Notes: generated from the letters alone by a model not told the origin. DNA of 40,175 bases from Candidatus Acidiferrales bacterium (GCA_030038275.1 JASHPG010000154.1:1-40175), one strand, 5' to 3'. Positions 22,745 to 36,634 are shown, numbered from the stretch's first letter. Program-made: numbers and translations.

Positions 22745-24151
22745 TTAGAGGATGTAGCGGCTTAGGTCCTGGTCCTTTACGATATTCGCGAGCTGCTTTT
22801 GCACGTACGCGGCGTCCACTTTGACTGTTTTCTTCTTCAGTTCGGGCGCGTCGAAGGAGATTTCTTCGAGCACTCGCTCAAGAATAGTGTGCAGGCGGCG
22901 CGCACCGATATTTTCGGTCTGCTCGTTGACCGTGGCCGCGAACCGAGCGACTGTAGCGATGGAATCGTCCGTGAACGTCAGCTTTAGCCCCTCGGTATCT
23001 AGCAGAGCGGTGTACTGCTTGATGAGCGCGTTTTTCGGCTCGGTGAGAATGCGGATGAAATCAGCCTCAGTGAGCGAACTCAGCTCAACGCGAATCGGAA
23101 AGCGGCCTTGCAGCTCCGGAATCAGCTCCGAGGGTTTCGAGGTATGGAACGCGCCAGCGGCGATGAACAGAATGTGATCGGTGCGCACCATGCCGTAGCG
23201 CGTGTTGACCGTGGTCCCTTCGACGATCGGTAGAATGTCGCGCTGCACGCCCTCGCGCGAAACGTCCGGGCCGTGGCCGGACTCGCGGCCGGCGATTTTG
23301 TCGATCTCGTCGATAAACAAAATTCCCATCTGCTCCACGCGATCGACGGCCACGCGCGTGACCTGATCCATATCAATCAGGCGATTCTCCTCTTCCTGAA
23401 TAAGGTAATCGAAGGCTTCGGACACGGTCATCTTGCGCTTTTTCTTTTGCTGCCCGAACATGCCGGAAAGCATGTCCTTGACGTTGATGTCCATCTCCTC
23501 GACACCCTGATTCGTGATTATCTCGAGCGCCGGCATGGCGCGTTCGCGGACCTCCACTTCCACGAGACGCTGATCGAGCTTGCCTTCGCGAAGCTGGGCG
23601 CGGAGTTTTTCGCGAGTGCGCTGCGTCTGCTCGCGGCGCTGCGCTTCGGTGGGGCCGTTCGGCTCAGCAGTCGGAGGGGAAGAAGGCAGTAGCAGCTCGA
23701 GTAGGCGCTCTTCCGCTGACTGTTCGGCGCGTTCGGCCACTTCGTCAAGTTTTTCTTCCCGGACCATATCGATGGCCGTCTCCACAAGGTCGCGGACCAT
23801 GGATTCCACGTCGCGACCGACGTAGCCGACTTCGGTGTATTTGGAAGCTTCGACTTTCACGAACGGACAGCCTGCCAGACGAGCGAGACGACGGGCGATT
23901 TCCGTTTTGCCAACGCCAGTGGGACCGATCATCAAAATGTTCTTCGGCAGGACGTCTTCCGCCATCTCGGTAGGCAATTTCTGTCGGCGCACGCGATTGC
24001 GAAGCGCGATCGCTACGGCTTTCTTCGCGGCCTGCTGGCCGACGATGTATTTATCGAGCTCGGCGACGATCTCGCGTGGGGTGAGTTCGTCGAATGACGG
24101 CATCGGTTCGGGCTCGGCTGCTTGCTGTTCTCCGGACAAGTAGATCACCAT
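22745..24151 (-). CDS. hslU: ATP-dependent protease ATPase subunit HslU (ClpY)
   Basis: A 468-residue AAA+ unfoldase that feeds proteins to the HslV peptidase. Walker A is GPTGVGKT (76-83). '[23 protein letters not shown]' contains the substrate pore motif GYVG, '[16 protein letters not shown]' is Walker B, and '[20 protein letters not shown]' is sensor 2. The very C-terminus (DLSRYIL) is the tail that docks into HslV. The I domain is shortish, with a Pro/Glu-rich insert '[19 protein letters not shown]'. ATG 24151 has GGAG six bases upstream; the open frame to 24214 overlaps hslV and is not used. It starts 20 bases after hslV. Confidence 0.97.
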   Translation of the reverse strand: MVIYLSGEQQAAEPEPMPSFDELTPREIVAELDKYIVGQQAAKKAVAIALRNRVRRQKLPTEMAEDVLPKNILMIGPTGVGKTEIARRLARLAGCPFVKVEASKYTEVGYVGRDVESMVRDLVETAIDMVREEKLDEVAERAEQSAEERLLELLLPSSPPTAEPNGPTEAQRREQTQRTREKLRAQLREGKLDQRLVEVEVRERAMPALEIITNQGVEEMDINVKDMLSGMFGQQKKKRKMTVSEAFDYLIQEEENRLIDMDQVTRVAVDRVEQMGILFIDEIDKIAGRESGHGPDVSREGVQRDILPIVEGTTVNTRYGMVRTDHILFIAAGAFHTSKPSELIPELQGRFPIRVELSSLTEADFIRILTEPKNALIKQYTALLDTEGLKLTFTDDSIATVARFAATVNEQTENIGARRLHTILERVLEEISFDAPELKKKTVKVDAAYVQKQLANIVKDQDLSRYIL

Positions 24152-24171
24152 GTCTTTCTCCGGCTTGCCGC

Positions 24172-24696
24172 TCACACTTCTTCGATGCTGAAGTTCGCGT
24201 TCGTGTAGATGCAAATATCGGCAGCGATGCGCATCGCTTCCTGAGCGATGTCCTTGGCGCTCAACTTGGAGTTTTTTGCCAAGGCGCGCGCAGCGGCGAC
24301 CGCGTAATTGCCGCCGGAACCGATGGCACAGACGCCGTCGTCCGGCTCGATGACGTCGCCGTTGCCCGATAGCAGGAACGTATTTTTCGGGTCAGCGACG
24401 AGCAGCAACGCATCGAGGTGGCGCAGCGAACGGTCGGTGCGCCATTCCTTTGCCAGTTCGACGGCGGCCCGCGGAAGGTTGCCGTGAAATTCCTGAAGCT
24501 TATTTTCAAAACGCGAGAAGAGCGAGAGCGCGTCGGCGGTACTGCCGGCGAAACCGGCGACGATCTTGTCGTTGTAAAGGCGACGTATCTTCTTGGCGCT
24601 ATGCTTGATCACTGCATCGCCCAAGGTGACCTGCCCATCAGCGGCCAATACAACTTTGTTGTCCTTGCGCACGCAGAGGACAGTCGTGCCGTGCAT
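24172..24696 (-). CDS. hslV: ATP-dependent protease peptidase subunit HslV (ClpQ)
   Basis: A 174-residue threonine peptidase forming the inner rings of HslUV. The active N-terminal threonine follows a three-residue leader ('[15 protein letters not shown]'). '[23 protein letters not shown]', '[13 protein letters not shown]' and '[14 protein letters not shown]' are standard HslV blocks. The ATG at 24696 gives the family length. ATG 24723 would add nine residues ('MQTSREAQQ'), and the frame is open much further. A TATAAT box at 24730-24735 would start transcription at about 24723, so only these two starts are possible from that promoter. Confidence 0.95.
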   Translation of the reverse strand: MHGTTVLCVRKDNKVVLAADGQVTLGDAVIKHSAKKIRRLYNDKIVAGFAGSTADALSLFSRFENKLQEFHGNLPRAAVELAKEWRTDRSLRHLDALLLVADPKNTFLLSGNGDVIEPDDGVCAIGSGGNYAVAAARALAKNSKLSAKDIAQEAMRIAADICIYTNANFSIEEV

Positions 24697-24729
24697 CTGC
24701 TGGGCTTCGCGGCTAGTTTGCATCAAGTG

Positions 24730-24735
24730 ATTATA
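24730..24735 (-). promoter_or_regulatory. Perfect -10 box upstream of hslV
   Basis: TATAAT on the minus strand, with a weak TTTGCA (four of six) 16 bases further upstream. The predicted start of transcription falls at or within a base or two of the ATG at 24723, giving either a leaderless message or a leader of about 27 bases before ATG 24696. Confidence 0.55.
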
Positions 24736-24832
24736 CTCCGCGGCTCGCGAATGCAAAAATCCGGCGCGGAGGTGAACACGCTCGCGAAAGAAAAGCGTAC
24801 GAAGACAAACCGAACTGGCGAAGCTAAGATCG

Positions 24833-25780
24833 CTACCAGTCTGGATTTGACGATGGATTTTTGCTGGAATTAGAGCCGCCGTTATTCGAGCTGCTATTCT
24901 GGTTCTGGTTCTGATTCTTATCCTTGTCTTTCTTATCCTCTTTAGCCTCTTTCTTGCGTTCCTTCTTTCCAACTTTGGCCCAGCGATCTTCGAGGGATTG
25001 TTTGGTGAAGAGCGAATTCGCGAGGTCGGTGTTGTAATCGCATTTGGCGAAGAAAACCTGAAAAACTTTCATGTTGTTGCGGTCGCGTTCGAGCTGGAAA
25101 GCGGTTTGTATGCCCTGAACCTGATGGTAATCGGAGAAAAAATCGGTTTCCTGTCTGGCCAGCTGCGTTTTCGGATCGCGAGTTTCGATCGTTTCCTGAA
25201 TCGGCAGATGAGTGGCCTGGGCGAACGCGATCCGAATCGTGCGATTATCGCTGTCCACCAGCTCAACCCAATCAACCTGTTTCAGTTGGACAATATCCGG
25301 ACCGGCATAGCGGAAAATCATGCCCGGCTCGTGGATGCGACGGCGCAGGATATTGTCGATATCGTTCAAATTGTCCTGCTGAAATTGTTCCAGATCGGAA
25401 GGCGGAGCGTCCGAAACGCCGCCGCGATCGAGCACCCAGCCTTGTTTGCCGTTGTACACCTGAATGATGTTGCGCTTGGGCAAGTTTTCCTGGCGCTCCT
25501 TATCGGGCGGAATCGAATAATCGATGAAGCGTCCGAAACCTGTCACGTCGCCGGAGTGGTCGAACTGGCTATCGTTACCGCTACAAGTGACGTCGTGGAC
25601 GTTCAGGTAAGTTGGACCACCGAGTGCGTCGATGCCCGCCTGCAAAATCTGCTTGGCCCTGGCCGCGCTTTGATCTGGCATCAAGACTTCGTCGTCCTGC
25701 GCGAACGCGCGAGAGGAAACGGCCACCGCCACGGAAACGCAAAACACCAAGCTGAGAATGAGCGAGCGTGTCATTCGCAC
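24833..25780 (-). CDS. Secreted protein of unknown function with low-complexity tail
   Basis: A 315-residue exported protein. Residues 1-27 are a signal peptide ending '[10 protein letters not shown]'. The middle part reads like the LolA/LppX-like outer-membrane lipoprotein sorting fold often found in Acidobacteriota ('[23 protein letters not shown]', '[18 protein letters not shown]', '[25 protein letters not shown]'). Residues about 275-315 are low complexity: a Lys/Glu run, then Asn/Gln and Ser/Asn repeats. The GTG start at 25780 has GAGGAG seven bases upstream; ATG 25774 is possible. Function is unknown. Confidence 0.8.
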   Translation of the reverse strand: MRMTRSLILSLVFCVSVAVAVSSRAFAQDDEVLMPDQSAARAKQILQAGIDALGGPTYLNVHDVTCSGNDSQFDHSGDVTGFGRFIDYSIPPDKERQENLPKRNIIQVYNGKQGWVLDRGGVSDAPPSDLEQFQQDNLNDIDNILRRRIHEPGMIFRYAGPDIVQLKQVDWVELVDSDNRTIRIAFAQATHLPIQETIETRDPKTQLARQETDFFSDYHQVQGIQTAFQLERDRNNMKVFQVFFAKCDYNTDLANSLFTKQSLEDRWAKVGKKERKKEAKEDKKDKDKNQNQNQNSSSNNGGSNSSKNPSSNPDW

Positions 25781-25988
25781 GGAACGGCTCCTCTGTTGCT
25801 GCTGCTAAAAACGGCAATCATGGAAGCTACGGCACCTGGGGAATCGCTTCGACACTGTCTTTTCCATCGTTGGGCAATGCATTTAACAAGATGTCGTTGA
25901 ACGCTATTTCGGTTGCAACACGGTCTACGAAAACGCGTTGCCGCCACTCGAACCACGCAACTTTGCCCGTACTCCACGAACTGCGGAA

Positions 25989-26747
25989 TCACGCTCCTGC
26001 CGGAACATGGCGCGCCGCCCGCACCAATGCTCGAAAAAGTGGCTGACCCAGGGCATCGGTTGCTCCCAGGCGCTCGGGATGCCACTGAACCCCGACAATC
26101 CAGTTCGGATCGTCAGTCCACTCGACTGCTTCGATGACCCCGTCCGGCGCTCGCGCCACCACACGCAATCCGCGGCCGGGTTCCTGAATGGACTGGTGAT
26201 GAGAACTGTTTACGCGAACCTCGCCGGCGGTTCCGGTTATGTTCGCAAGCTTCGAATCAGCGGCAACGGCCACCGCGTGGAAAACCTCTGGCGCGAGCTT
26301 CTGGTCGATGGTCTGGTGATCGATCGACGTTTCAAGCTCGGTTCGAATGTCTTGCACCAGCGTACCCCGACGAAAAACGTTCAGACTTTGGATGCCGTAG
26401 CAGATTGCCAGCACCGGCTTGTGCTCTGCGAAACAGTGTCCGAGCAACGCCCAATCTGTGCTCTCACGGTATGGATCAGGATCGGACGTCGCCGAATGTC
26501 GCGGCGCGCTAAACCGCGAAGGATCCACATCCGCCGGACTGCCGGTCAGCAATACTCCATCAAGCGTTGCCGCGATCTTCTCCAAGTGGCCAGCGGAAAG
26601 CCCGAGCGACAAAACGACCGGCTCGGCGCCCGCCGCGCGCAGCGCCCCCGTGTACGGTTCCAGCTTGGCGAATTCGCCAGCAAGTTCTTCTTTTCGCGTG
26701 CGATACGGAAGACCAATGCGAGGCTTCGGGCTTGCGTCAGGGCGCAT
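25989..26747 (-). CDS. Class I glutamine amidotransferase-like hydrolase (PuuD/peptidase C26 family)
   Basis: A 252-residue protein of the gamma-glutamyl-GABA hydrolase type. It has nucleophile Cys116 in 'VLAICYGIQSLNV', 'DGVLLTGSPADVDPSRF' before it, 'VNSSHHQSIQEPG', and the catalytic His/Glu in 'IVGVQWHPERL'. Such enzymes release glutamate from gamma-glutamyl compounds, for example in putrescine breakdown, but no other putrescine genes are nearby. I set the start at ATG 26747; the open extension to 26933 is Cys/Arg-rich and overlaps ruvA in another frame. The gap 25781-25988 upstream of the secreted-protein gene is empty. Confidence 0.88.
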   Translation of the reverse strand: MRPDASPKPRIGLPYRTRKEELAGEFAKLEPYTGALRAAGAEPVVLSLGLSAGHLEKIAATLDGVLLTGSPADVDPSRFSAPRHSATSDPDPYRESTDWALLGHCFAEHKPVLAICYGIQSLNVFRRGTLVQDIRTELETSIDHQTIDQKLAPEVFHAVAVAADSKLANITGTAGEVRVNSSHHQSIQEPGRGLRVVARAPDGVIEAVEWTDDPNWIVGVQWHPERLGATDALGQPLFRALVRAARHVPAGA

Positions 26748-26814
26748 CAAAATGAGCGTATCATCGCGGATGGACGCGGCAAAGTAGCTCACATCTGTAC
26801 GCGTTCGAGGATGG

Positions 26815-27432
26815 CTAACCGGAACGCGCGCTTTTCTGCATGGCCGAACCGCCCAGGATTTGCAAGGAAGCTCGCAACAGCTTTTCAAAATCTCGAGCGC
26901 CATCGCCGCGCGATTGTTCGATAGCTCGTTCAACGGAACGATCGTCGTAACCCAGGTTCGTCAGGGCGGATGCCACATCAGATTCCACTTGCGAGCGAGT
27001 CGCGGGCTTCCCACTCTCCGGCACATCTACGGCTGTAAGCTTATCGCGCAACTCCACCACGATGCGCTCCGCTGTTTTCTTGCCCACGCCCGGGATCCGC
27101 ACTAATTGTGCGAGGTCGCCCTTGCGAATCGCGGGAACTAGCTCTTCCACGCCCATGCCAGACAGTATTTTCAGCGCGAGTGACGGTCCAACGCCAGAGG
27201 CGGAAATCAACAGTTCGAAGCATTGCTTTTCGCGAGCGGTCAGGAATCCGTAGAGGGCGAGCTGATCCTCGCGCACGTGCGTGTAGATCAACAGAGTCGT
27301 TTCCTGATGGAGCGCGCCCAGTTCGGCAAACGTGGAAAGCGGAATCTGCACCTGATACCCAACGCCGCCGACATCGATGAGCACTTGGTTCGGACGTTTA
27401 TCGATGAGCTTGCCGCGCAGCAGGCCAATCAT
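26815..27432 (-). CDS. ruvA: Holliday junction branch migration protein RuvA
   Basis: A 205-residue RuvA. Domain I is an OB fold ('MIGLLRGKLIDKRPNQVLIDVGGVGYQVQIP'). Domain II carries two helix-hairpin-helix motifs ('LLISASGVGPSLALKIL' and 'LVRIPGVGKKTAERIVVEL'). Domain III, about 155-200, is the flexible RuvB-binding part ('DVASALTNLGYDDRSVERAIEQ'). It binds four-way junctions and recruits the RuvB motor. ruvB and ruvC are not adjacent here. The final residues after 'FEKLLRASLQILGG' are a short extra tail. Confidence 0.97.
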   Translation of the reverse strand: MIGLLRGKLIDKRPNQVLIDVGGVGYQVQIPLSTFAELGALHQETTLLIYTHVREDQLALYGFLTAREKQCFELLISASGVGPSLALKILSGMGVEELVPAIRKGDLAQLVRIPGVGKKTAERIVVELRDKLTAVDVPESGKPATRSQVESDVASALTNLGYDDRSVERAIEQSRGDGARDFEKLLRASLQILGGSAMQKSARSG

Positions 27433-27579
27433 GTCGTGCGATTATTGATTAGCGTAGCTGACCTGTCAAATCCTCGTAGGCAAGATTGCAAGGCGCCACG
27501 TGAAAAGCGCGGTTCACACTTGCCGCGCGCGGCGCGAGCAATTTACGTCCGCATCACAACCCACATCCGCAGATCGAAG

Positions 27580-28848
27580 CTACGCGTAGAACCCGCGCAG
27601 TTTCAGCGCTCGCGCAACGCGGTCGATTGCCAAAATATAGGCTGCAATCCGATTGTCTACTCTGTGTGTTTCCGCGTAGTGAACTACTTGATCGAAGCTC
27701 TGTTCCATCACGTCTTGTAGCCGCTCGTTCACTTCGCGCTCGCGCCAGAAGAAGCCCTGCCGGTCCTGTACCCACTCGAAGTAGCTTACGGTCACGCCAC
27801 CGGCATTTGCCAGAATGTCAGGCAGGATGAAAATCCCTTTCTGGCCAATCGTGGAATCCGCATGCGATGTAGTGGGGCCGTTAGCGCCCTCGCACAGTAT
27901 GCGGCAATCGACGCGGTGCGCGTTGGCTGCGGTAATCTGATTTTCCGTCGCCGCAGGAATTAAAATGTCACAAGGACGGAAAAGCAGCTCCTGTGCGCCC
28001 ATTTTTTCACCGCCTGCGGGAAAGTCCGGCAGCTTTTTGCTCTGTCCGTATACCCATTCGTGCACTTTCGGAATATCGAAGCCGTTCTCGTTGTACAGGC
28101 CCCCATGGATGTCAGCGATGCCGATGATTTTGTAGCCAGCTTCGTGCATTAGCATCGCAACGTTCGAACCAACGTTTCCGAAACCCTGCACGATCACGCG
28201 GCACTTCTCGCGCTTCATCTTGAATTTCGCGACCGCTTTATCGCAGCAGATCATCACGCCGCGGCCCGTGGCTTCGCGGCGGCCTTGCGACCCGCCCAGG
28301 TCAAGCGGCTTGCCCGTCACAACGGCAGTGGTAGCCGAGCGGACGTGCATAGCATAAGTGTCCATAACCCAGGCCATCGTTTGATCGTTTGTCCCAATAT
28401 CGGGGGCCGGCACGTCCCGTTCGGGACCGAACCAATCGACTAATTGCGCGGTATAACGACGGGTCAAGCGCTCCAGTTCAGACTTGGAGAGTTTTTCCGG
28501 ATCGCAGATCACTCCACCCTTCGCGCCACCGAACGGAATATTTACCACGCCGCATTTCCAAGTCATCCACGCCGCAAGCGCCCGCACTTCGTCCAGGCTT
28601 ACGTCTGGTGCGAAGCGGATGCCGCCTTTTCCCGGCCCGCGTACCGTGGAGTGCAGCACGCGATATCCCGTAAAAATCTGCATCTGTCCATTGTCGAGCG
28701 CCACCGGAATGTACACGGTGATCTCGCGTTCCGGATATTTCATGTACTGGTACAGTCCAGGCTCGAGGCCAAGCTTGCGAGCGGCGATCTCAAAACGAGC
28801 TTCCGCCGACTCAAAAACACTCATTTCGCCGGTTATGGGCGTGGGCAT
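27580..28848 (-). CDS. gdhA: Glutamate dehydrogenase (Glu/Leu/Phe/Val family)
   Basis: A 422-residue dehydrogenase that interconverts glutamate and 2-oxoglutarate plus ammonia. The catalytic N-terminal domain has '[25 protein letters not shown]' and '[10 protein letters not shown]' with the active-site lysines. '[18 protein letters not shown]' follows, and the Rossmann domain starts at '[16 protein letters not shown]'. The size fits the hexameric 410-450 aa class. The ATG at 28848 has GGGGAGG about seven bases upstream, a strong site. No regulatory site is obvious. gpmI lies upstream in the same direction with a 120-base gap, probably a separate unit. Confidence 0.97.
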   Translation of the reverse strand: MPTPITGEMSVFESAEARFEIAARKLGLEPGLYQYMKYPEREITVYIPVALDNGQMQIFTGYRVLHSTVRGPGKGGIRFAPDVSLDEVRALAAWMTWKCGVVNIPFGGAKGGVICDPEKLSKSELERLTRRYTAQLVDWFGPERDVPAPDIGTNDQTMAWVMDTYAMHVRSATTAVVTGKPLDLGGSQGRREATGRGVMICCDKAVAKFKMKREKCRVIVQGFGNVGSNVAMLMHEAGYKIIGIADIHGGLYNENGFDIPKVHEWVYGQSKKLPDFPAGGEKMGAQELLFRPCDILIPAATENQITAANAHRVDCRILCEGANGPTTSHADSTIGQKGIFILPDILANAGGVTVSYFEWVQDRQGFFWREREVNERLQDVMEQSFDQVVHYAETHRVDNRIAAYILAIDRVARALKLRGFYA

Positions 28849-28968
28849 GTCAGATCCTCCCCGTTATCAGATGGATTGGCAGGCGAAAGGGGCATCTCTG
28901 GAATTGTTGAATCGAGAAAGATACAAACTTTGCGGAAAGGAATTGGGAGAAGTTCTCGGACAGCGGCA

Positions 28969-30549
28969 TTAACGCCGCACCCCGGCGTTGCGAAGGTCGT
29001 CACCGGTCATTTCGCGCGGTTCGGTAGCGCCCACCAAGCCAAGAACGGTAGGAGCGATATCGCGCAACGAGCCACCGGATTTCAGAGGAGTTTTCCCGTC
29101 GTCAGTGACGAGCACGAACGGCACGGGGTTCGTGGTGTGATAAGTGTGCGGGCCGCCGGTCGCTGGGTCGATCATGGTTTCCGCATTGCCGTGATCGGCG
29201 GTGATGATCCATGCGCCGCCGCGCGGTTTCAGCGCCTGATACATCCGGCCAAGACATTCGTCGATCGTCTCGCACGCCTTAATCGTGGCTTCGAGCTTGC
29301 CGGAATGTCCCACCATATCGGCGTTGGCGAAATTCATGATGATGGCGTCGAATTCGCCTTTTTCAACGGCGTGGATTACCGCGTCGGTGATGCCGACCGC
29401 GGACATCTCCGGCTTCAGGTCGTACGTGGGCACCTTCGGAGACGGCACCAATAGTCGTTCTTCGCCAGGGTAAGGTTTTTCGATGCCGCCATTAAAAAAA
29501 TAGGTCACATGCGCGTACTTTTCGGTCTCGGCCACGCGCAAATTCTTGTAGTTCAGCTCGGCGAAGACATTCGCCAGAATGTGCTCCAGCTTTTCAGGCG
29601 CAAGCAGGTAGCGCAGCCACGGCCAGGTTTTTTCGTATTGCGACATAGCCACGAAGCACAAATTCTTCGGCCGCTTCGGGTCAGCGAACTTATCGAATCC
29701 CGGCTCGATCAGCGCTCGCGTCATCTGCCGTGCCCGGTCCGCGCGAAAGTTGAAGAAGATCACCGCGTCATCGTCGCGGATGGTCGCGCGCGGCACGCCT
29801 GGCTTGCCGGGTGCCGCGGCCGCGGTAATCACCACCGGCTCGACGAATTCGTCCGTAATTCCTTTTTCGTAGCTCGCGCGCATCGCCGCGATCGGATCGC
29901 TGAATTTCGCGTCCGATTCGCCATGAACCATGGCGCGGTACGCGCGCTCGATGCGTTCCCATCGATTGTCGCGGTCCATCGCATAATAGCGGCCGCTGAC
30001 GCTCGCGATCCGCCCCAAGCCATATTCGCGCATCTTCTGTTCCAACGCGCGCAGGAAATCGATACCGCTTTCGGGCGGAGTGTCACGGCCGTCCATGAAG
30101 GAATGAACGAAAACGCGCTCCACCCTATTTTCGCGGGCCATGCGCAACAGCGCGTAAAGGTGTTCGATATGCGAATGAACGCCGCCGTCGCTTACCAGGC
30201 CCATCAAGTGCAATTGACGCTCGCGCCCGCGCTTCATGGCCTCTAACAGCAGTGGGTGGCGCAGAAACTCTCCGCTCGTAATTAACTGATCCACGCGCGT
30301 GATATCCATCTGCACGATGCGGCCGGCGCCGATGTTCAGGTGGCCCACTTCGCTATTGCCCATCTGCCCTTCCGGCAATCCGACCCATGGCCCGGAGCTA
30401 TGTATGAGCGTGTTCGGAAACTCCTTCAGCAGGTGATCGTAGTTGGGCTTGCGCGCCAATGCGATGGCATTGCCCTGAGTCTCAGGCCGATAGCCCCAGC
30501 CGTCCAGGACCGTCAGCACAATTGGACGCGGCCGCTTACTCATCGGCAT
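28969..30549 (-). CDS. gpmI: 2,3-bisphosphoglycerate-independent phosphoglycerate mutase
   Basis: A 526-residue Mn-dependent mutase of glycolysis. '[22 protein letters not shown]' gives the first metal aspartate. '[17 protein letters not shown]' holds the phosphorylated serine (S66). '[14 protein letters not shown]' belongs to the transferase domain, and '[25 protein letters not shown]' and '[13 protein letters not shown]' give the remaining metal ligands. The length is normal for the family. ATG 30549 is used; ATG 30543 two codons on is equally possible, as no clear ribosome-binding site is present. Confidence 0.97.
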   Translation of the reverse strand: MPMSKRPRPIVLTVLDGWGYRPETQGNAIALARKPNYDHLLKEFPNTLIHSSGPWVGLPEGQMGNSEVGHLNIGAGRIVQMDITRVDQLITSGEFLRHPLLLEAMKRGRERQLHLMGLVSDGGVHSHIEHLYALLRMARENRVERVFVHSFMDGRDTPPESGIDFLRALEQKMREYGLGRIASVSGRYYAMDRDNRWERIERAYRAMVHGESDAKFSDPIAAMRASYEKGITDEFVEPVVITAAAAPGKPGVPRATIRDDDAVIFFNFRADRARQMTRALIEPGFDKFADPKRPKNLCFVAMSQYEKTWPWLRYLLAPEKLEHILANVFAELNYKNLRVAETEKYAHVTYFFNGGIEKPYPGEERLLVPSPKVPTYDLKPEMSAVGITDAVIHAVEKGEFDAIIMNFANADMVGHSGKLEATIKACETIDECLGRMYQALKPRGGAWIITADHGNAETMIDPATGGPHTYHTTNPVPFVLVTDDGKTPLKSGGSLRDIAPTVLGLVGATEPREMTGDDLRNAGVRR

Positions 30550-30778
30550 GTACCGTCACGAGATACCCATTTCTACTCGAACATCTCTGAGTGGCTATCC
30601 GATCGGGCTTCGCTCTTTCCAAACATAGCCAGCCCAAGTTAGCCGAGTCGGCGCGCGCCTTGCAAGCCCATGTTGGCACACGGGCATAAGAAATTCGATC
30701 AGCTTGTGAACTTGCCCCGGGTTGAGTCGCGCAGCGCCATCGCGCGGCAGAAAAAGGTTTAGGCAGGTGGAGGACCGA

Positions 30779-31203
30779 TTACCAAGCTCGGATTACGTTG
30801 GCCAGCGCGGCGACTAAGAAAGCCAGCATACAAGTGCCCGCTGCAGCCGCACCGGCAAGAGACCACGACGTTAGTTGGTCGTGCGGCTGGTGTATCGACC
30901 GTCGACGCGTCAATAAAAACAGCAATGCGGCTCCGGCCTCGGACACCAGCGCTATCACGCAGAAATATCCAGCGGCAAGCGGTTGAAGTATTCAGATGGG
31001 AAAACGAGTGCGATGAAAACAGGCCAAAGAGCTAGGCAGACCCCGTATTTAAATTTGCGCCTGCGATCAAGCGAGTGGAAGAACTCATTTGCATGAGTTG
31101 AGGTTCTGCACACATTCCTAATCAATTTGAGAGCGAGCGAATTAGCCATCTGCGAGACAGCATCAGTGTATCTGGATAAGAAATCAGTAGTGGACACCGC
31201 CAC
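30779..31203 (-). pseudogene. Possible frameshifted small membrane protein gene
   Basis: From 31203 a frame encodes 'MAVSTTDFLSRYTDAVSQMANSL', a basic stretch, a membrane helix 'YGVCLALWPVFIALVFP', and stops at 30955. A second frame, open from about 30970 to a TAA at 30779, continues with 'LAAGYFCVIALVSEAGAALLFLL' and 'WSLAGAAAAGTCMLAFLVAALANVI', two further helices with a polar linker. Joined by one frameshift near 30960-30975 these give a coherent three-helix protein. It may be a broken gene, a sequence error or two unrelated open frames; no family is recognised. The gaps on either side, 30550-30778 and 31204-31322, show nothing. Confidence 0.35.
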
Positions 31204-31322
31204 CTCCGGGCACGTCCATTCCCGCGCTACGCCTTCGTAGTATGATGCGCGAAAGCGTTAAAACGTACCGCTTACACGGTTTGCGCAAAAACCCTCCACT
31301 GCATGATGATTCGCTGATGTTT

Positions 31323-31961
31323 TCAGGAGCGGGTGATGCGTATGATGTCGTGCAGCAACTCGACCTTCCAGCCGGGGAAGCGCGCGGCTATGCGTGAGCG
31401 AAGCTCATCAAAAGTGGGTGCGCCGTTTCGGCCATCGAGCATTCGCGCATCGTCCATCAGCACCACATTGCCCTTGGCAGGATGCGAGAGCGCCGCTTCT
31501 ACCTCAGACGAAAGCCTCTCTGGGTCGCGTGCCAGAGTGCCCCATCCCCAATAACCCGCGTCCAACCAGAAAAGAGCAGGATCAGAAATCGACTTAAGTA
31601 ACTCGGGCAAAACCCTTTGGCTGTCGCCCTCTAACACGTGAATCCGCGGGTCGCCCGAGAAACGGTGCGCGGCGCGGCGCGCCAGTTCCGTATCGAATTC
31701 GATGGAATAGATGCGATCGAAATCGTTTTTCACTGCGGCAACCATCTCGCCGTAATACGTGCCGGTTTCGATCATTGTGCGGAGACCGTAGCGCCGGGCG
31801 TATTCGCGAACGGCGCGCTGCTTCACCAGATGCGGCGAGCGGACTGGCTGACCGCGCAGTTTCCAATACCAGTAGTCGGGATAATGTCCGAGCGCTTTAT
31901 ACGCGCCATAAATGGGCAAGTTGCGCAACAATTTTCGAAAGGGTGCCAATCGGCCTCGCAA
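31323..31961 (-). CDS. SAM-methyltransferase-like protein of unknown role
   Basis: A 212-residue protein with a Rossmann methyltransferase-like core: 'TMIETGTYYGEMVAAVK' as motif I, 'DRIYSIEFDTELARRAAHRF' as strand 2, 'IHVLEGDSQRVLPELLKSI', 'DPALFWLDAGYWG' and 'NVVLMDDARM'. The N-terminal 45 residues ('IYGAYKALGHYPDYWYWKLRG') are aromatic and basic. Similar proteins occur near polysaccharide and sugar-modification genes, but none is present here. The start is a TTG with no clear ribosome-binding site, so the N-terminus may be shorter. The gap 31962-32175 is empty. Confidence 0.7.
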   Translation of the reverse strand: MRGRLAPFRKLLRNLPIYGAYKALGHYPDYWYWKLRGQPVRSPHLVKQRAVREYARRYGLRTMIETGTYYGEMVAAVKNDFDRIYSIEFDTELARRAAHRFSGDPRIHVLEGDSQRVLPELLKSISDPALFWLDAGYWGWGTLARDPERLSSEVEAALSHPAKGNVVLMDDARMLDGRNGAPTFDELRSRIAARFPGWKVELLHDIIRITRS

Positions 31962-32175
31962 ATTTCGATGGAGGATCGCAGCGTAACGTCCAGTGGAAAT
32001 CGTGTCAAGCAGGCGCCCATAGAATCAAGTGGACTTTTCGCTGCATGCTTTTGAAGCGCGCCTACACGCGCGAGCAATTCGAGAATTTCATCTCCGAATG
32101 TGGCTGGCAGACATACGAAATCGCGAAAGCGCCCTTGGATTCGAAATCACCCTAATGAAATAAGTCCCGGTCAAA

Positions 32176-35633
<3,458 letters not shown>

Positions 35634-35816
35634 TGGTCTGGTCCCGCCACACCGCTAAAATTGCCGACCCATTCTATATTACCGTTGCGGTTTTGCCAGC
35701 CGCCAGCGGCAAGTGCCAAGATTGCCTGCGAAACCTCGGCCAGATAGCCCGCGGCGTCTCGCATCTTACCAACCCGTCATCTTCTCCGCCCCTAAAACAG
35801 TGTCAATAATAAAGCC

Positions 35817-35845
35817 TTGACTTATGCAATAGGCTCCGATAGGAA
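35817..35845 (+). promoter_or_regulatory. Probable promoter upstream of rpsU
   Basis: TTGACT (35817-35822, five of six) and TAGGAA (35840-35845, weak) are separated by 17 bases. This leaves a leader of roughly 85 bases before rpsU. It is the best candidate in the 305-base gap 35634-35938 between glgC and rpsU, which otherwise shows no gene. Confidence 0.4.
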
Positions 35846-35938
35846 AGGGGAAGAATTTGCCGGTTCGCAACGATCCGGATAGAATTAAGGCAACGATCCG
35901 ATCGACATTTCACAACAGGGGAACGGGGGTGAATACGC

Positions 35939-36136
35939 GTGGCAGAAGTTGTTATCCAAGAGGGTGAATCCCTGGAGAACGCTCTCCGCCGCTTCAAAAG
36001 AAAAGTCCAGGCTGAGGACATTATCAAGGAGATCAAAAAACACAGCTACTACATGAAGCCCGGAGAGAGACGTCGTGCCAAGGAAGCCCTCTCGCGTAAG
36101 CGTCTCCGTAAAAAGCAGCGGCGTGAGCAGGACTAG
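35939..36136 (+). CDS. rpsU: 30S ribosomal protein S21
   Basis: A 65-residue S21 with the typical 'QEGESLENALRRFKRKVQ' N-terminus, 'EIKKHSYYMKPGERRRAKEALSRKR' middle and a basic tail. It joins the 30S platform near the mRNA start site. The GTG at 35939 is the only suitable start and follows a G-rich stretch (GGGGAACGGGGG). An imperfect hairpin GCTCC-GATT-GGAGC at 36174-36187 lies after the stop and may contribute to termination, though no T run follows. Confidence 0.97.
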   Translation: MAEVVIQEGESLENALRRFKRKVQAEDIIKEIKKHSYYMKPGERRRAKEALSRKRLRKKQRREQD

Positions 36137-36322
36137 GCGGCCATTCAACAGGCATCTCTCCCAGCGGTACGGCGCTCCGATTGGAGCCCCCGATGCGTGG
36201 TTGTGTGCGGGTCGGGGCAGAGGAGCTGGTGGGTTCCCGCGCTGTTTTGCGGGGACTTGCCGGCCGTCTCGTAGCATGCTCTCTGTCTTCGTCCTCCATG
36301 CGAACCCGGCCGGGAGCGGCGA

Positions 36323-36634
36323 ATGGAATACCATGACAAGGTCCTGAAGTGTTCGGAGTGCGGTGCGGAGTTTGTGTTTACTGCCGGCGAACAGATGTTC
36401 TTCGCCGACAAAGGCTTCAAAAATGAGCCGAAGCGCTGCAAAGCCTGCAAGACGGTTCGCAGCCAAGGCCACGACACGGGTTCAACAACCCTTCAGCGCG
36501 TGGAAACGAAAGCGGTCTGCTCGCAATGTGGGAAAGAAACGACCGTTCCGTTCAAGCCCACGCAAGGGCGGCCCGTCTACTGCAGGGAATGCTTTCAACA
36601 CCGGCGTTCGGTCGGTGTGAACGCTGTGGCGTAG
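36323..36634 (+). CDS. Double zinc-ribbon protein of unknown function
   Basis: A 103-residue protein with two zinc ribbons: C10-x2-C13 with C39-x2-C42 ('LKCSECGAEFVF', 'RCKACK'), and C66-x2-C69 with C87-x2-C90 ('VCSQCGKETTVPF', 'YCRECFQ'). The first half matches the probable zinc-ribbon domain proteins frequent in Acidobacteriota and Chloroflexi. It may bind nucleic acid or a protein partner. ATG 36323 has GGGAG seven bases upstream. It follows rpsU in the same direction after 186 bases. The gap 36635-36827 that follows holds only a doubtful open frame. Confidence 0.85.
   Translation: MEYHDKVLKCSECGAEFVFTAGEQMFFADKGFKNEPKRCKACKTVRSQGHDTGSTTLQRVETKAVCSQCGKETTVPFKPTQGRPVYCRECFQHRRSVGVNAVA

Noticed and set aside
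24697-24972. N-terminal extension of the hslV frame (Arg/Ile-rich)
   Set aside because: It overlaps the low-complexity end of the secreted-protein gene; HslV must start close to its catalytic threonine.
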